Below are positions 31,810 through 42,250 of a stretch of 64,000 nt of DNA, piece by piece. Within the stretch, counting starts at the first letter, position 1, and every line of letters begins with the position of its first letter. The notes beneath the pieces are model-generated. The model was not told where the DNA came from. It saw nothing but the letters and a program-made list of their open reading frames with translations, and searched no databases. Source of the stretch: Branchiostoma belcheri (Eukaryota > Chordata > Leptocardii > Amphioxiformes > Branchiostomatidae); contig NW_017804187.1 of NCBI RefSeq assembly GCF_001625305.1, positions 1,397,240 through 1,461,239 on the forward strand, in the 5' to 3' direction. A program made the translations under genes and the position numbers.

Positions 31810-32720
31810 AGGCAAGGAGAGAGGTGTGATTTCTTAGGGGAAAGAGTTTATGACTGTCTTGGGGTAGGCTGTCAATACACATCAACAATAGCATTTCTAA
31901 GAAGATCTAGAATGCAATTTTATGTAGAGGAAACATAATTTTGATTGAACCAAACAAAGCAACGGAGTATAAATACATGCCAACTTGATCATAGTCATTT
32001 CTTCGGGGAAAGACTTTATGACTATCCTGGGGAGAGATGTCTGTTGTACTCTACACTGGCATTTCTAATGAACTTGGAAGCATAATTTTAAATCATGCCA
32101 ACTATTAAACATGACAAGTGCCATGCAGCCAAGAGAGAGGTGTTGTTTCTTAGGGGAAAGAGTTTACGACTATCATGGGGTAGGATGTCAGTACACATCA
32201 ACACTAGCATTGCTAATGAACTTGGAACTATACATATTTATGGAGAAGAAACATTATTTTGAACCATACAAAGCAACCGAGTATAAATACATGCCATCTT
32301 GATCACAGCCAAGAGAGAAGTGTTGCTTTCTTAGGGGAAAGAGTTTATGACTGTCATGGGGTAGGATGTCAGTACACATCTACACAAGCATTTCTAATGA
32401 ACTTGGAAGATCTAGAATGTAATTCTATGGAGAGGAAACATAATTTTGAACCATACAAAGCAACAGACTACATTTGTATAAATACATGCCATCTTGATTG
32501 AGGTGTTTTTTTTTCTTAGGGGAAAGACTTTATGACTTTCCAGGGAAAGGATGTCAAAACACATCAACACTAGCATTTCTAATGAACTTGGAGCAATACA
32601 ATTTTATGGAAAGGGAATTTAAAACTTACAACCTGAGTATAAATACATGCCATCTTGATCACAGCCAAGAGAGGTGTTACTTCTTAAAAACTTTGAAACT
32701 TTCAGTAATTCCAGGTACAT
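31810..32720 (+). repeat. six-unit tandem array (148-185 bp)
   Basis: TTCTTAGGGGAAAGAGTTTA or variants at 31831, 31999, 32147, 32328 and 32513, and a decayed copy at 32681. Each unit contains TGTCA(A/G)TACACATC(A/T)ACA, GCATTTCTAATGAACTTGGA and AGTATAAATACATGCCA. Units encode a FLGERVYDCHGVGCQYTST-like peptide, but in different frames and without linkage, so no gene is called. Confidence 0.9.
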
Positions 32721-32918
32721 TTTTGTAGCACTTCAACATTGCCCATCGCATAATAGATTATGCCCATCTAAAACCAGTACTCTCCATCTCCATATGCTCT
32801 ATCTATGCATGGGCACTTACCCATGATATAGGCCATCATCTGCAATTGATCGCTGCATACATTTCACTTCAGCTGGAGCGAGGAATTTAGATTGGATACT
32901 TGCCAGAATACGGTTCGC
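32721..32918. other. unassigned sequence
   Basis: No feature assigned. Confidence 0.4.
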
Positions 32919-33290
32919 ACAAAGCTTTGGCGGCAAGATCGATTAAAAAACATGGACTTTGTAGTTGGTAACTGTCAATACTTTTTGAGTCAATTAACCT
33001 GAATTCCTGACGCTACACTGTATCAATGTTCACTCACCATCATAGATGAAGAAACTGTAGATTTCAGTAGACTTCATTTGTAAGCTTGTTCCTCCGAGGA
33101 AGCAACATAATACAAAGCTTTGGCGGTGAGATCAATGAAAAAACGTGGACTTTGTAGCTGGTAACTGTCAATAGTTTCTGAGTCAATTAACCTGAATTCC
33201 TGACGCTACAATGTTTCAGTGTTCTCTTTCCTCACAGTGTCACACCATAATAGATCAAGAAATCCAAGATTTTACGGGAATATTTGTCTG
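32919..33290 (+). repeat. two-unit tandem duplication (193 bp)
   Basis: ACAAAGCTTTGGCGG at 32919 and 33112, followed in both by TGGACTTTGTAG, GGTAACTGTCAATA and GAGTCAATTAACCTGAATTC plus CTGACGCTACA. Confidence 0.92.
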
Positions 33291-33644
33291 ACTCGAACCA
33301 GCCTCAAATCGGGGGTGCGTACTTTAATCGGGATGCGTACTTTATTCAAGAATTTGCGGTAGTAGAGTTTATACTTTAGCTTGTTCCAAGGAAGCAATAA
33401 ACAAATAGATCTAACAACTTACTTGTAGATATGTATCAGTTTAGGGGTTGGATCTGAACTTAGAAATAGTATAAATAATCATGATTGTATATTTTTTGGT
33501 AGTTAGGTAGTATTTGGAAATATAAGTTGCATAACTTGCATTTGTGTTTTTTGTTATATCTATCTTTTAACATTTTAACTTTTGACATTTTAACATTTTA
33601 ACTTTATCATTCTTCGCATTCCTCCTCCCTTTTCCTCCTTTTTT
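33291..33644. other. unassigned AT-rich sequence
   Basis: Contains repeated CATTTTAACTTT phrases (33572-33606). No gene. Confidence 0.4.
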
Positions 33645-34333
33645 TTCAGGACTGCCAGAGAATTACAGAAAACGCAACATTTTTTTTTCTAGGCATTAGC
33701 AAGCAAGGTGCATACAGGCCTGAAATATACATCACTAGGCCCACAGGGAATCTTACATGCGTGTCTATCTTAGTACGAATCTTTATGCAGCTCACTGAGT
33801 TCTATCACATTGATTCCACATCATGGGGCTCTCTATTATCAGACGTACATTAAATCAGAACCGAATGATCACGCATCTATCTAGGAGTAGATCTTTTCGC
33901 AGGTCACTTGGAAGAATCACGTTATTGATAATCTCAGTAGAAAGCCGAAGCTTTATGCTGTGTAAAATTAAATTCATCCCAGACATTCTTTTATTAGGTT
34001 TTTATTATGCTTGTCACTTTATGGGTCAAACGACGTGTGCGTGTGTGACATGTCATACGGATGACATTGAAGTTTTAGAGGACATTCTTGGCTTCGAGGT
34101 GCACAATAGCTAGACTTTGTGGACAAAAAAGTACAAAAAGTTGCAGCTGAATAAGAAGTCAATGATTATGATGGGATAGAACTTGGAAGGCAGGAATCCG
34201 GCTGGATTATAAAATTCTCTTGCATGTAAGATTCCCCGGGGCCTAGTGATGTATATTTCAGACCTCTATGCACCTCGCTTGCTAATGCCTAGGAAAAAAA
34301 TGTTGTGTTTCCTGTTTCAGTCCTGAAAAAACC
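33645..34333. mobile_element. composite element with ~110-bp inverted arms
   Basis: Left arm: TTTTTTTCAGGACTGCC, TCTAGGCATTAGCAAGCAAG, ATATACATCACTAGGCC and GGGAATCTTACATGC. The right arm is its inverse (34219-34333). The outermost part is the end of the CCTAGG family; the inner part is distinct, and a piece recurs at 34672-34710. The central ~440 bp is not inverted. Confidence 0.8.
33823..34113 (+). CDS. 96-codon frame inside the inverted-repeat element, doubtful
   Basis: An open frame from MGLSIIRRTLNQNRM to DILGFEVHNS occupies the non-inverted centre of the element. It has a serine/arginine-rich first half, a hydrophobic stretch (about residues 50-66) and a CACVTCH cysteine cluster. No family recognised; no promoter or splice evidence. 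It may be host sequence carried between element arms, or chance. Confidence 0.12.
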   Translation: MGLSIIRRTLNQNRMITHLSRSRSFRRSLGRITLLIISVESRSFMLCKIKFIPDILLLGFYYACHFMGQTTCACVTCHTDDIEVLEDILGFEVHNS

Positions 34334-34336
34334 TGG

Positions 34337-34670
34337 GGATTAGGCCTTGGAAAAGAATGTTGTGTTTCCAGTTTCCCGACCGACCCTAGAAAAAAACCTG
34401 CCGACCCTAGCCTTTTTTGGGTGAACACCTGCAAGGGACATAAATTTTTCTAGCTCCATGATCTGACACATGAGTGATGAAACATTGTACAATTCAGTAT
34501 TCCCACATTGCCATTGAAAATTTTCTGCAAGTTTTACTTTGCTAAACTGTATTGTATAAACCACTGGCTTGAGATTGCCAAAGTCTAATAATAAAAAAGA
34601 AAAAAAATCCCTATCCCAATTTTTTTCAGGACTGAAACAGGAAACACAACATTTTTTCCCTAGGTCCTCC
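34337..34670 (+). mobile_element. CCTAGG-ended TIR element, second near-full copy
   Basis: TTAGGCCTTGGAAAAGAATG and GTTTCCCGACCGACCCTAG, then GGGACATAAATTTTTCTAGC and CATGATCTGACACATGAGTG, ending GAAACAGGAAACACAACATT and CCCTAGG. Same order as 17365-17735. Confidence 0.85.
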
Positions 34671-34964
34671 TAATGCAGATTTCAGACCTGTACACACCTT
34701 GCTTGCTAATGATGCTACCTATAAGACCACACAATTTTCTAAACCCCTCCTCAGTATGGATTATGTCGGAGCTTGATGTGACACTGTTGACAGTTAATCC
34801 CTGTTCCATATGCATGCTGTGGTCCCTGTCAGCGAGTTTGGGTTTTACATTTTTACAAGCATGAAAGCTCATCTATAGGCACATCAGGGCCAATATACAG
34901 TATCACTGAACCAGTAACAACTTAGTTTAGTTGACAGTTTTACAGACTTAGAACTGTGTCTGCA
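34671..34964. other. unassigned sequence
   Basis: Begins with a 40-bp echo of the inner arm of the neighbouring inverted repeat (CACCTTGCTTGCTAATG). The two overlapping frames at 34660-34872 have no domain. Confidence 0.4.
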
Positions 34965-35015
34965 TCAGTCACCTAGCCGGTATAACCATCCTTCAGTATA
35001 ATACACCAGACTTGT
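34965..35015 (-). mobile_element. retrotransposon tail fragment
   Basis: TAGCCGGTATAACCATCCTT and CAGTATAATACACCAG match the tail motif of the ACAGAT-ended family. About 50 bp remain. Confidence 0.65.
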
Positions 35016-35789
35016 TGGTATATTTGACTAATATCATTTTGAATTTTACCTGACATAACATTAACAGGCAACTACAACCTTTTCAAGATGTCAACCCAGA
35101 AACAAAACTGTAAGGTTTAAAAGGTTTAACCCACTCATAGTTTTAATGCTGGACAATCATACAGGGTATTGTATACATGTACATGTACATGTATGTGTAC
35201 CTGTTTTATACATTTGCACAATGTCATGATTCACTTTCAGTACTTGTTCGTTCATACAATTTGTAATGTCTCTTACTAATGTATTGCATGTTGTTGTAGT
35301 AGGCTAAATTAATACTAATCACTGTTAAAAGTAGAAAAAACAGAATTAAGATTGTCAGTGTCAAATGCCAGCATGAAGCAAGCTTGCGTCATTTCAGCAG
35401 TAATGGATGATATTTGGCTACAATCAGTCATGAATGCTACATTATATGTAGTTACAATCAATTAGTCAGAAAAGTTGTTTCCATTAAAAGCTACATTTTA
35501 TGGTGTTATGCAGACAACAGCAATGACTAACACAAATCAGTGTTGTAATAAAACGGAAAATTGATACAATCAGAATCCTTTATTGTTACAATCATCAAAA
35601 CGAAGGGATTCTCTAAGCAGATTGGATTGGTATAAATTATAGATTTATGTTTCATAGTTAAACTTTATTACTCTTATAATTGCACAAATAAATGAGTTAC
35701 TTTTCTTATTATAAGAGTTGGCCCAGAATGTAGATATTTGTCTTTTTTCTCAGATTGAAATGAATTCATTCATCTTCAAAATCTTAATT
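35016..35789. other. unassigned AT-rich sequence
   Basis: Includes an iterated ACATGT tract (35173-35194). Otherwise single-copy-looking, no gene. Confidence 0.4.
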
Positions 35790-36275
35790 ATTTCTTGGCA
35801 ACAGCAATGAACTCGTAATTTAACTCATAACAAGCTGCTAACAACCCCTAAACTCTGAAAAGTCTAAATTTCTTGGCAAAGGCATAACTTCCCAGTTTCC
35901 TGCTATTAACTATTAAAAATAGGCAACTTAATTCTTTCTTGGAAATGGCATTCACTCATAATTTAACTGAAAACAACTTGCTAACAACCCAAGTGTGAAA
36001 AAATTCAAATTTCTTGGCAATGGCAATAAAATTATAACTCCTAACAACTTGCTAGGAACTCCAAGCGCAGGAAAAAAAATCTAGGCAAAAGAAACCTGCC
36101 TACCACTCCCAAAAGTCTTAAAAATATTGCCATCTTTTGGCAGTAGCAACGAACTCATAACTCCTAACAACTTGCTAAGAACTCCAAACCCAGGAAAAAA
36201 ATTTTCTTGGCAACAGGAACTCCCAAAAGTCTTGAAAATGAGCCGCTTTCTTGGCAGCTGAGATGAAGTCATAAC
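35790..36275 (+). repeat. degenerate tandem region
   Basis: ATTTCTTGGCAA(C/A)(A/G)GCAAT-type blocks followed by AACTCATAA...CCTAACAACTTGCTA and ACTCCAA(A/G)C(C/G)CAGGAAAAAAA recur about five times. Confidence 0.8.
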
Positions 36276-36339
36276 TTAGACGGTTATTTTGCGAAGATTC
36301 CTCCGAGTTAATGTGATATTTATGCTCCTCCCTGCAGGA

Positions 36340-36440
36340 TAATCTTGTTACATTTCCCCACTGTGTTCGTGATGTACACAGTCGCCGTACTAATTAATAT
36401 TAATATGCATAATTACCAATTAGCTCATCTGCCCCCAGCC
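36340..36440. promoter_or_regulatory. possible homeodomain/POU site cluster
   Basis: CTAATTAATATTAATATGCA then TAATTACCAATTAGCTC packs about five TAAT cores and an octamer-like ATGCATAATTA into 50 bp of unique sequence. Such density fits homeodomain or POU binding, but AT-rich DNA produces TAAT by chance. No repeat copy of it is in this window. Confidence 0.25.
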
Positions 36441-36559
36441 TTGCAGTTCCCAGGGAAGCTGATTCTTAACGAACTTTGGGCTGAGAAAAGAAATTTGAAC
36501 TTCTGAAAACTGTCAGAAAAAGACAGATGCACTGGGAAATCACTTGAAAGTAACATACA

Positions 36560-37020
36560 TGTATTACACATAGTACCTAATAGTATGTGTGTATGGACTT
36601 TCAATGACATGAAGGGAAGTTTCAGTCCTTTGCTTTTTTTAATGAAAGTTTTTGAGATTGTTTGTAAAATTATTTTGGGCATTTTTTGCCATACAAAAGT
36701 GAATAGAAGAGAAAGATTATACAGTATATGTTACATACACATAGTAATAACCATAAGAAAAGTTTCAGTCCTTTACTGAAAGTTCTTGAGATGGTTTTTA
36801 TGCTTATTTTGGGCATTTTGCCCTACAAATATACTAAGAAAGATAAATATACAGTATACAGTATACTGTATTACACACACATACAGTGTATACATGTAGT
36901 ACCTATGTGTGTATGAACTTTCATTGACATGAAGGGAAGTTTCAGTCCTTTACTGAAAGTTTTAGAGATCGTTTGTAAGCTTATTTTGGGCATTTTGCCC
37001 CACAAATGTAGCACAGAAGA
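36560..37020 (+). repeat. three-unit tandem array
   Basis: GTTTCAGTCCTTT(A/G) at about 36622, 36763 and 36938, each followed by GAAAGTT(T/C)TTGAGAT and TTATTTTGGGCATTTT. Units 1 and 3 also share TGACATGAAGGGAAG. Confidence 0.9.
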
Positions 37021-37185
37021 CATAAATCTGACTGAGAGAGGGACTGATGACTGAGAAGATGGCTCGACTGGCGCCAGACTGCCTGCTGGGTAAATCTTCT
37101 CTCAGTAGGGCTCCTCTATATCAACCTATTATCTGTCCATATTCACACACAGAGAACATACGTTTTAGTAACTTTTACAGCGGCC
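37021..37185. other. unassigned sequence
   Basis: No feature assigned. Confidence 0.4.
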
Positions 37186-37470
37186 TGGAGCGAGCTATAG
37201 TCAGCCTAGGGTGCCATCTCATGTAGTTTATACCTGGGCTATTTGACGGAGAGAGTTACATTATATAGTCATCCCCTACCAGGCTTCAGAAGTAGCTGGA
37301 AAGAGTAGAAATTGGCCAAATAGACATATTCATGGGGAGAGAGCATATTATGTTTTACTGCTGCCTATAATAGCAATAGCCAGCCTAGGGTGCCATCTCA
37401 TGTAGTTTATACCTGGGCCATTCAGGGTTACATGTACATTAATAGTTATCCTCTACCTGAGGCTTTAGAA
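37186..37470 (+). repeat. two-unit tandem duplication (179 bp)
   Basis: CAGCCTAGGGTGCCATCTCA continuing TGTAGTTTATACCTGGGC at 37202 and 37381. Each unit contains a TAGCCTCTACC-family piece (37272-37325 in the first). Confidence 0.9.
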
Positions 37471-38085
37471 TAGAAGTGGCTGGAGTGGCAAATATACAAA
37501 ATATACTGAGCTTTATTGGACCAACTAAGTAATGTTGCACACCGAACCATACAAGATAGCTTTGTACATCTAAGTTTCTAACTCTAAGTCTAAACATTGT
37601 TTCAAGCTTTCTAGTGATGAAGTACATGTACTACTGCACTTGGTGGAAGCGAGTTCCACCCTATGATACATGTACATGTAGTTCTAGGAAAAGACAAGTT
37701 TTTGAACACCTCAATCATAAGTTGGTTTTGGAACAGTGCAATTCAGTTCATTATTATCGAAGAACTTTATTGCACGGCAATTGCACATGGTACAATGTAT
37801 GGCAAACTACATAGAGTATCAAACAATAAAATAAATGTGTTGAATAAGACCTTATGTCGAATAAAACCTAATATATCTTAATTATTCAAACAATAAGGGA
37901 TAGCACAAGTCTTTGACAAGTGTTACCATCGAGTGGGCTTATACTCACAAGTTTCTTTATCTCTGAAAGCACAGGTGGATATAATGAATACACCTTGACT
38001 ATAACAGTTTATCCACAGTAATCATGCAGACTGTTAAAAATCAAAAGGTGTGACATTGATAAGAAAGAACCACCTCGGTGTGACC
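37471..38085. other. unassigned sequence
   Basis: Frames at 37439-37881 overlap in several phases and have no domain. A GTGGAAGCGAGTTCCACCCT inverted phrase lies near 37643. Confidence 0.35.
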
Positions 38086-38230
38086 AATAACGTTGTTTTA
38101 ATCATCGCTACGGCAACCGTTTCCACCTTTCCAGCAAAATAATAGATCGTAGAGCGGAGAAAACGAGCCATTATTTGGCGCTGATGAGATTAACGGAGTC
38201 TGGGTTCCGCACAATTAAGTTAGCGCTGAG
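38086..38230. promoter_or_regulatory. possible conserved non-coding element
   Basis: A unique, less AT-biased stretch with CpGs retained: CATCGCTACGGCAACCG, GAGCCATTATTTGGCGCTGA, TGAGATTAACGGAGTC and CACAATTAAGTTAGCGCTGA. TTTGGCGC resembles an E2F core. It is not repeated in the window and has no good frame. Regulatory role is an inference from composition only. Confidence 0.22.
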
Positions 38231-38379
38231 TGTGCCACGTCTGTTACTGTGCTATGGTGGAATTAATGGTACAAGACTTGACTGTGTGAGTGTGTTGTGT
38301 ATTCTGCATGGTAACAGCTTGATCACATTCATGCTAGTATTGCTACACAAATAACTTATTAAATGTATTTGCATTGAAG

Positions 38380-39015
38380 TGGTAATATATGTTATGTTTC
38401 TGCTTCTGTTATCTTGTATAACTCTACCCCTGGGTTACGTATGGTTGTGGCTTTCAAAGCTATTTCTGGTTTTAGAAAGTGAAGACATGTCCATGTATCT
38501 TGCTTTAAATGAGCACAATAATGAGCCAATGCGTCACAGAAAGACCCAGAGCTTTGATATACATGTAAGAAGTGCCTACAATGGAATGGTGTATTACATT
38601 TCAGTTTGAAGTATGTGTTCCCAACGTTAAGTCCCCTCTTGGGTTATATGTGGGCCAGGCTTACAAAACCATTCCCGCTTTCAGAAGCAAGAAACATGAG
38701 TATAAGTCTTCCTTTTAGAGTGTGGTAAAAATGAGCAGCTAGATGGATTTGATAATGTAAGAAATGACACCCATGGATTTGATACTTGAAATGCCCACAA
38801 GTCAATGGTAAATGTGTTTGGTTTTGAAGCGTATATTTTCTTCCCCGGGGTTATAATATGTCGTTTGAAGTTTCAATTGCAATTTCTGCTTTTGGAAAGT
38901 GCAGACATAATATAGTGAGTACAGATCTTCTTTTTGGACGAGGGAGGAAACTATAACTGATGGCAATATGCATGTATATGATTCAATGATGTATAATGTC
39001 ATGTATGACATGCAA
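38380..39015 (+). repeat. three diverged tandem units (~220 bp)
   Basis: CCCCTGGGTTACGTATG / CTCTTGGGTTATATGTG / CCGGGGTTATAATATG, each followed by a CTGGTTTTAGAAAGTGAAGA-like block, at about 38425, 38637 and 38842. Confidence 0.7.
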
Positions 39016-39088
39016 CAACTAATAAAAATCAACAAGAATGCTTGAAAATTCAGCAATCGACATCAAAATTGTACAAGATACATGTATG

Positions 39089-39250
39089 CCACAGCGCCCC
39101 TCAGTTAGCCTTGGTGCCAGACTGTCTCCAGGGCCTACACCGGCCTGTTTCTCAGCTCTAGGGCCAACATGCCTTCAAGGAAATTATACCACAGCGCCCC
39201 TCAGTTAGGCCCTGCTCTGGCTATTCTCCAGGCCTTCATCTATAGTATCC
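39089..39250 (+). repeat. two-unit tandem duplication (100 bp)
   Basis: CCACAGCGCCCCTCAGTTAG at 39089 and 39189 with CTCCAGGCCT-type blocks in each. Confidence 0.85.
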
Positions 39251-39520
39251 AGGCTAGAGTAAAAATAGGTTGGTAAAGCCTGACCCCCACATAATGACCA
39301 GGATCTGAGTTAATGGTAATGTGGACTGTCCTGATGGACATCTTAGCCAGGCACAGCCAGGGAAAATGTGCTCTGGTGAACAGTGATGGGGTTAGAAGTC
39401 GTTTGTCAGTCTGGTATCTGACAAGCCAGATCCTGTATCACACTGTCTGGAGGTGTGGTGATGTCTCTTCCTCATGGGCTTACATTGTACATCACATTCT
39501 ACTCAAGAGTAGGGAGACAT
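39251..39520. other. unassigned sequence
   Basis: No feature assigned; the 73-codon frame at 39313-39534 has no domain. Confidence 0.35.
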
Positions 39521-39524
39521 GGTA

Positions 39525-39600
39525 CCTGTACTAGCTGGTCATCATGAGCAGTAATCCGGCTTCTGGACCAACAGGTCATGGGTTCGAATCCCATTTCAAA
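39525..39600 (+). mobile_element. tRNA-like (SINE-type) fragment
   Basis: GGTCATGGGTTCGAATCCCA (39575-39594) contains a canonical B box GGTTCGAATCC. TAGCTGGTCATCATGAGCAG (39532-39551) is placed where an A box should be, but matches poorly. No cloverleaf acceptor is obvious, so it is called a SINE remnant rather than a tRNA gene. Confidence 0.4.
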
Positions 39601-40084
39601 ATTTCAAAATCTATCCAGCGGCTCTGATCTAGGAATCTGATTACCTGGATGTCTTCCAAATTTAAACCTTCATCGACATATAATCTTTGGTTAAAACTTT
39701 TAAAAGAAATCTTCTAAAAGAAATCAGAACATCATCATCAGTGGCTGAGGGAAGGTTGAGCCTAGAGTTTAGTAGCCATTATCTATTTGGCAGGAGGCCT
39801 GAAGCTTTGATCAATACAAATTTTGCACTAACAGCACCGCAGAAAAGCTTTCCCAGCACTGAAAACCCATTTCTGCCATAGACCGAGGCAGTTGGTATTG
39901 GTTTTCTGACTAGGAACATGCTATGAATCGAGTATGATGGGAATTTGGGCTGTAACATCGATATTGGAATATTGCAAAATGCATTTTTGAGGGGAAACGA
40001 GAGATTGGAGATGCTTCAGACCTCCAGGTATAGTGTTTTCAGCTTTCGTGAGTGTAACAGAAGGGGATTGTAAAATGTTATTTA
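39601..40084. other. unassigned sequence
   Basis: No feature assigned. Confidence 0.4.
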
Positions 40085-40240
40085 GTTTATGATTTGCATC
40101 ACTTCTTCCCAAGCACAAGAGAGAAATTTGTGACCCTAACATGTCCAGATCAAATTAAAGATATCAAAACTTGGAAGTTCTGCTGCAGTACCAGTAGGAG
40201 TACCATAACAAGTCGCTAGGGGGGCCAAATCTAATCATTT
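40085..40240 (-). mobile_element. internal fragment of the terminal-hairpin repeat
   Basis: On the minus strand AAATGATTAGATTTGGCCCC, CCTAGCGACTTGTTATGG, TTTTGATATCTTTAATT and GGACATGTTAGGGTCAC follow the middle of copies A and B. Confidence 0.75.
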
Positions 40241-40245
40241 AACTA

Positions 40246-40437
40246 GCCTCCATAGCATGCCAAAAACTGGGGGTTTAGGGGTCTTCAGGGTCTTTGGGAT
40301 CTTTAAGGTACAATTTTCTGATTGCATATAGACAACATAGCCGGCCTGGTTGAACTACCCCTGTCTTTAGAACTGGGCTAATCAGAAAACAGCCGAAGAC
40401 CACCAAACCCCTAGTTCTATAAGCCTGCTACGGAGGC
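40246..40437 (-). mobile_element. TA-flanked TIR element, GCCTCC family, copy 2
   Basis: GCCTCCATAGCATGCCAAAA to CCTGCTACGGAGGC with TA on both sides. Inverse orientation to copy 1 at 13436. Confidence 0.9.
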
Positions 40438-40519
40438 TACTGTCCTTGTATGTTGACCTTGTACTTGAGCAGCCCGAAAACTTTTCCCCCCAACTTTGTC
40501 ATCACAAGGAGACAGCTGG

Positions 40520-40600
40520 GCAAGCCTTAAATATAGCAGCGCCTTTCTCCCCAATCCTGGTGATCTGCCGGGTTCAATTCCGCGGCAGGCAGAAATGGGG
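40520..40600 (+). mobile_element. possible tRNA-like fragment
   Basis: GCCGGGTTCAATTCCGCGG (40567-40585) contains a B-box-like GGTTCAATTCC. ATATAGCAGCGCC upstream is a weak A-box candidate. Alternatives are chance or an old SINE. Confidence 0.25.
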
Positions 40601-40649
40601 GGTAATTGTGGGTCGTAGAAAATACAGGACAGGAAATTGGAGCTGAGCC

Positions 40650-40880
40650 AGCAAAAGCTTGCTAAAGGGTGTGGAGGGGTTTTCTGGGATGTCATGTTTT
40701 GGTAGAATTCATGTCTAGATCTGTGAGTTTTAGTAATATCTGCATTACATTATAATATCTGGAAACATATTTCGGTGCCAGTAAAAAAGGCTTTCTAAAG
40801 GGTGTGGAGGGGGTTTCTGAACATACACGTTTTAGTAGAATTCATGCCTGCTTGTACAGATCTTTTTACAGATACTTAGT
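40650..40880 (+). repeat. two-unit tandem duplication (133 bp)
   Basis: CTAAAGGGTGTGGAGGGG at 40662 and 40795, each followed by TTTAGTAGAATTCATG(C/T)CT or TTTGGTAGAATTCATGTCT. Confidence 0.85.
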
Positions 40881-40904
40881 TAATACCTAAATATTATTAG
40901 CAAA

Positions 40905-41100
40905 CTAGAAAGGTAACATTTGCAAAGCAAATGGATAATGTTTACCTTCGCATATGATCTGCTCTGTTAATTCTTATAAATTAAAATATTTGGTCAGAGA
41001 GTATAAATCCCTCCTACTATAAAATTGCAACATTATGTAAAATTGCAACATTATGTAACCCAACACCAGTTACCATGGTGAGAGACGTCAACAAATTAGG
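40905..41100 (-). mobile_element. terminal-hairpin repeat, short subfamily, copy 2
   Basis: On the minus strand CTCACCATGGTAACTGGTG, TTGGGTTACATAATGTTGCA and ATGCGAAGGTAAACATTATC, matching 16787-17066. GTAACATTTGC/GCAAATGG...GTTTACC is the terminal foldback. An AAATTGCAACATTATGTAA phrase is duplicated in tandem. Confidence 0.75.
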
Positions 41101-41529
41101 TCATTAAAAACATAAAGATTCTCATCCTTTGTATTTGTTGTATGTTTGCATGTTTAGAAAGAAATTGAGAACATTCAAGACCCCTTCACAGTGCTCCTAT
41201 GTAAGAACATCCAATATCCTTGGATATAATTAAGGACCCCAGGGTACGTATGTTGCATAAACATGTACTATAATGATAGGATTTGGATCCAAACTCAATG
41301 AGTAACAGAATCTGAAGGTTAAATGCACAGTCGTACAATGAGAGCCAAGGCCACCAAACAGGGTCTAATTTACGATATAACTCTGAGCCCTCTAATACTA
41401 GTAATAGCTTTACTATTCAAGGCCTTTTCTCAATCCTGTGAGACAGAAGTGATGCAATCAAAGGAACAGTGGTTATAATTATGAAAAGCTGAATGTATGA
41501 CTACTCTATGATGGCCAGTAACAGTGTAA
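41101..41529. other. unassigned sequence
   Basis: No feature assigned. Confidence 0.4.
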
Positions 41530-41788
41530 GGGCACACCAATTTAATTTTTTGGTTCATGGATTTGCCTGCTTGATTTTTTCCAGATTTGCAGAAAAAAAA
41601 TGCTTCTTCAGAATCAACTGAAAAATACTTCATAGCTCCTGTCATATAGCATTTTGGGCTATAAATACATGTACATGTTGTAAGATGCCTAGGCCTGTTT
41701 TTTTCACCCTGTTGCTTCATATTTCACCCTGTTGCTTCATATTTTTCCTAAAAAAATCTGACAACCAACAAATCAAATTGGTGTGGCC
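41530..41788 (+). mobile_element. TIR element with TAA target duplication, copy 3
   Basis: Ends GGGCACACCAATTTAATTTT and CAAATTGGTGTGGCC (inverted), with TAA at 41527-41529 and 41789-41791. The body ATAGCATTTTGGGC and ATGCCTAGGCCTG matches 12340-12708 with an internal deletion of about 110 bp. Confidence 0.88.
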
Positions 41789-42250
41789 TAATGGCCAGAA
41801 TTGCTTCTGACTGTGGTGCAATGCATTGTGCAAGGCTTCATCAAAAGATGAAATGTTGAACATGAGTTGTTTATCAAGTCAAGTTCGCAAAGGTTCACCG
41901 TCAAAAAGCGAGCCATGGAACATAACATAAATCAACCAGCCACAGGGGTTTTGACCTTGAAATCTGATTTCGAGGTTAACCTTGAAAATGTGGATGCAAA
42001 TATTCTGTAATTTGGTTGTTCCACTTAGAAGTTCAAAAACATTTTTGACCCAAATCAATTATGTACACAAAGAAAGTGACTGAGGTGCACTATAACTTCT
42101 ATAAGGTACAAATGTACTTCACCTCACATTCAGTAATAACGTTATCTTGAGTTATAGCTGAACTTATTGTGGGATAATTTTCACACTATGACTCCAGTAT
42201 GATATTTCTCAAGTTACACCGATCACTTCAACCTTGATTTGATTTGATTT
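41789..42250. other. unassigned sequence
   Basis: No gene. GATTTGATTTGATTT directly precedes the next element. Confidence 0.4.

Noticed and set aside
39525-39600. tRNA gene near the GGTTCGAATCC box
   Set aside because: No acceptable A box or cloverleaf arms around the B box.
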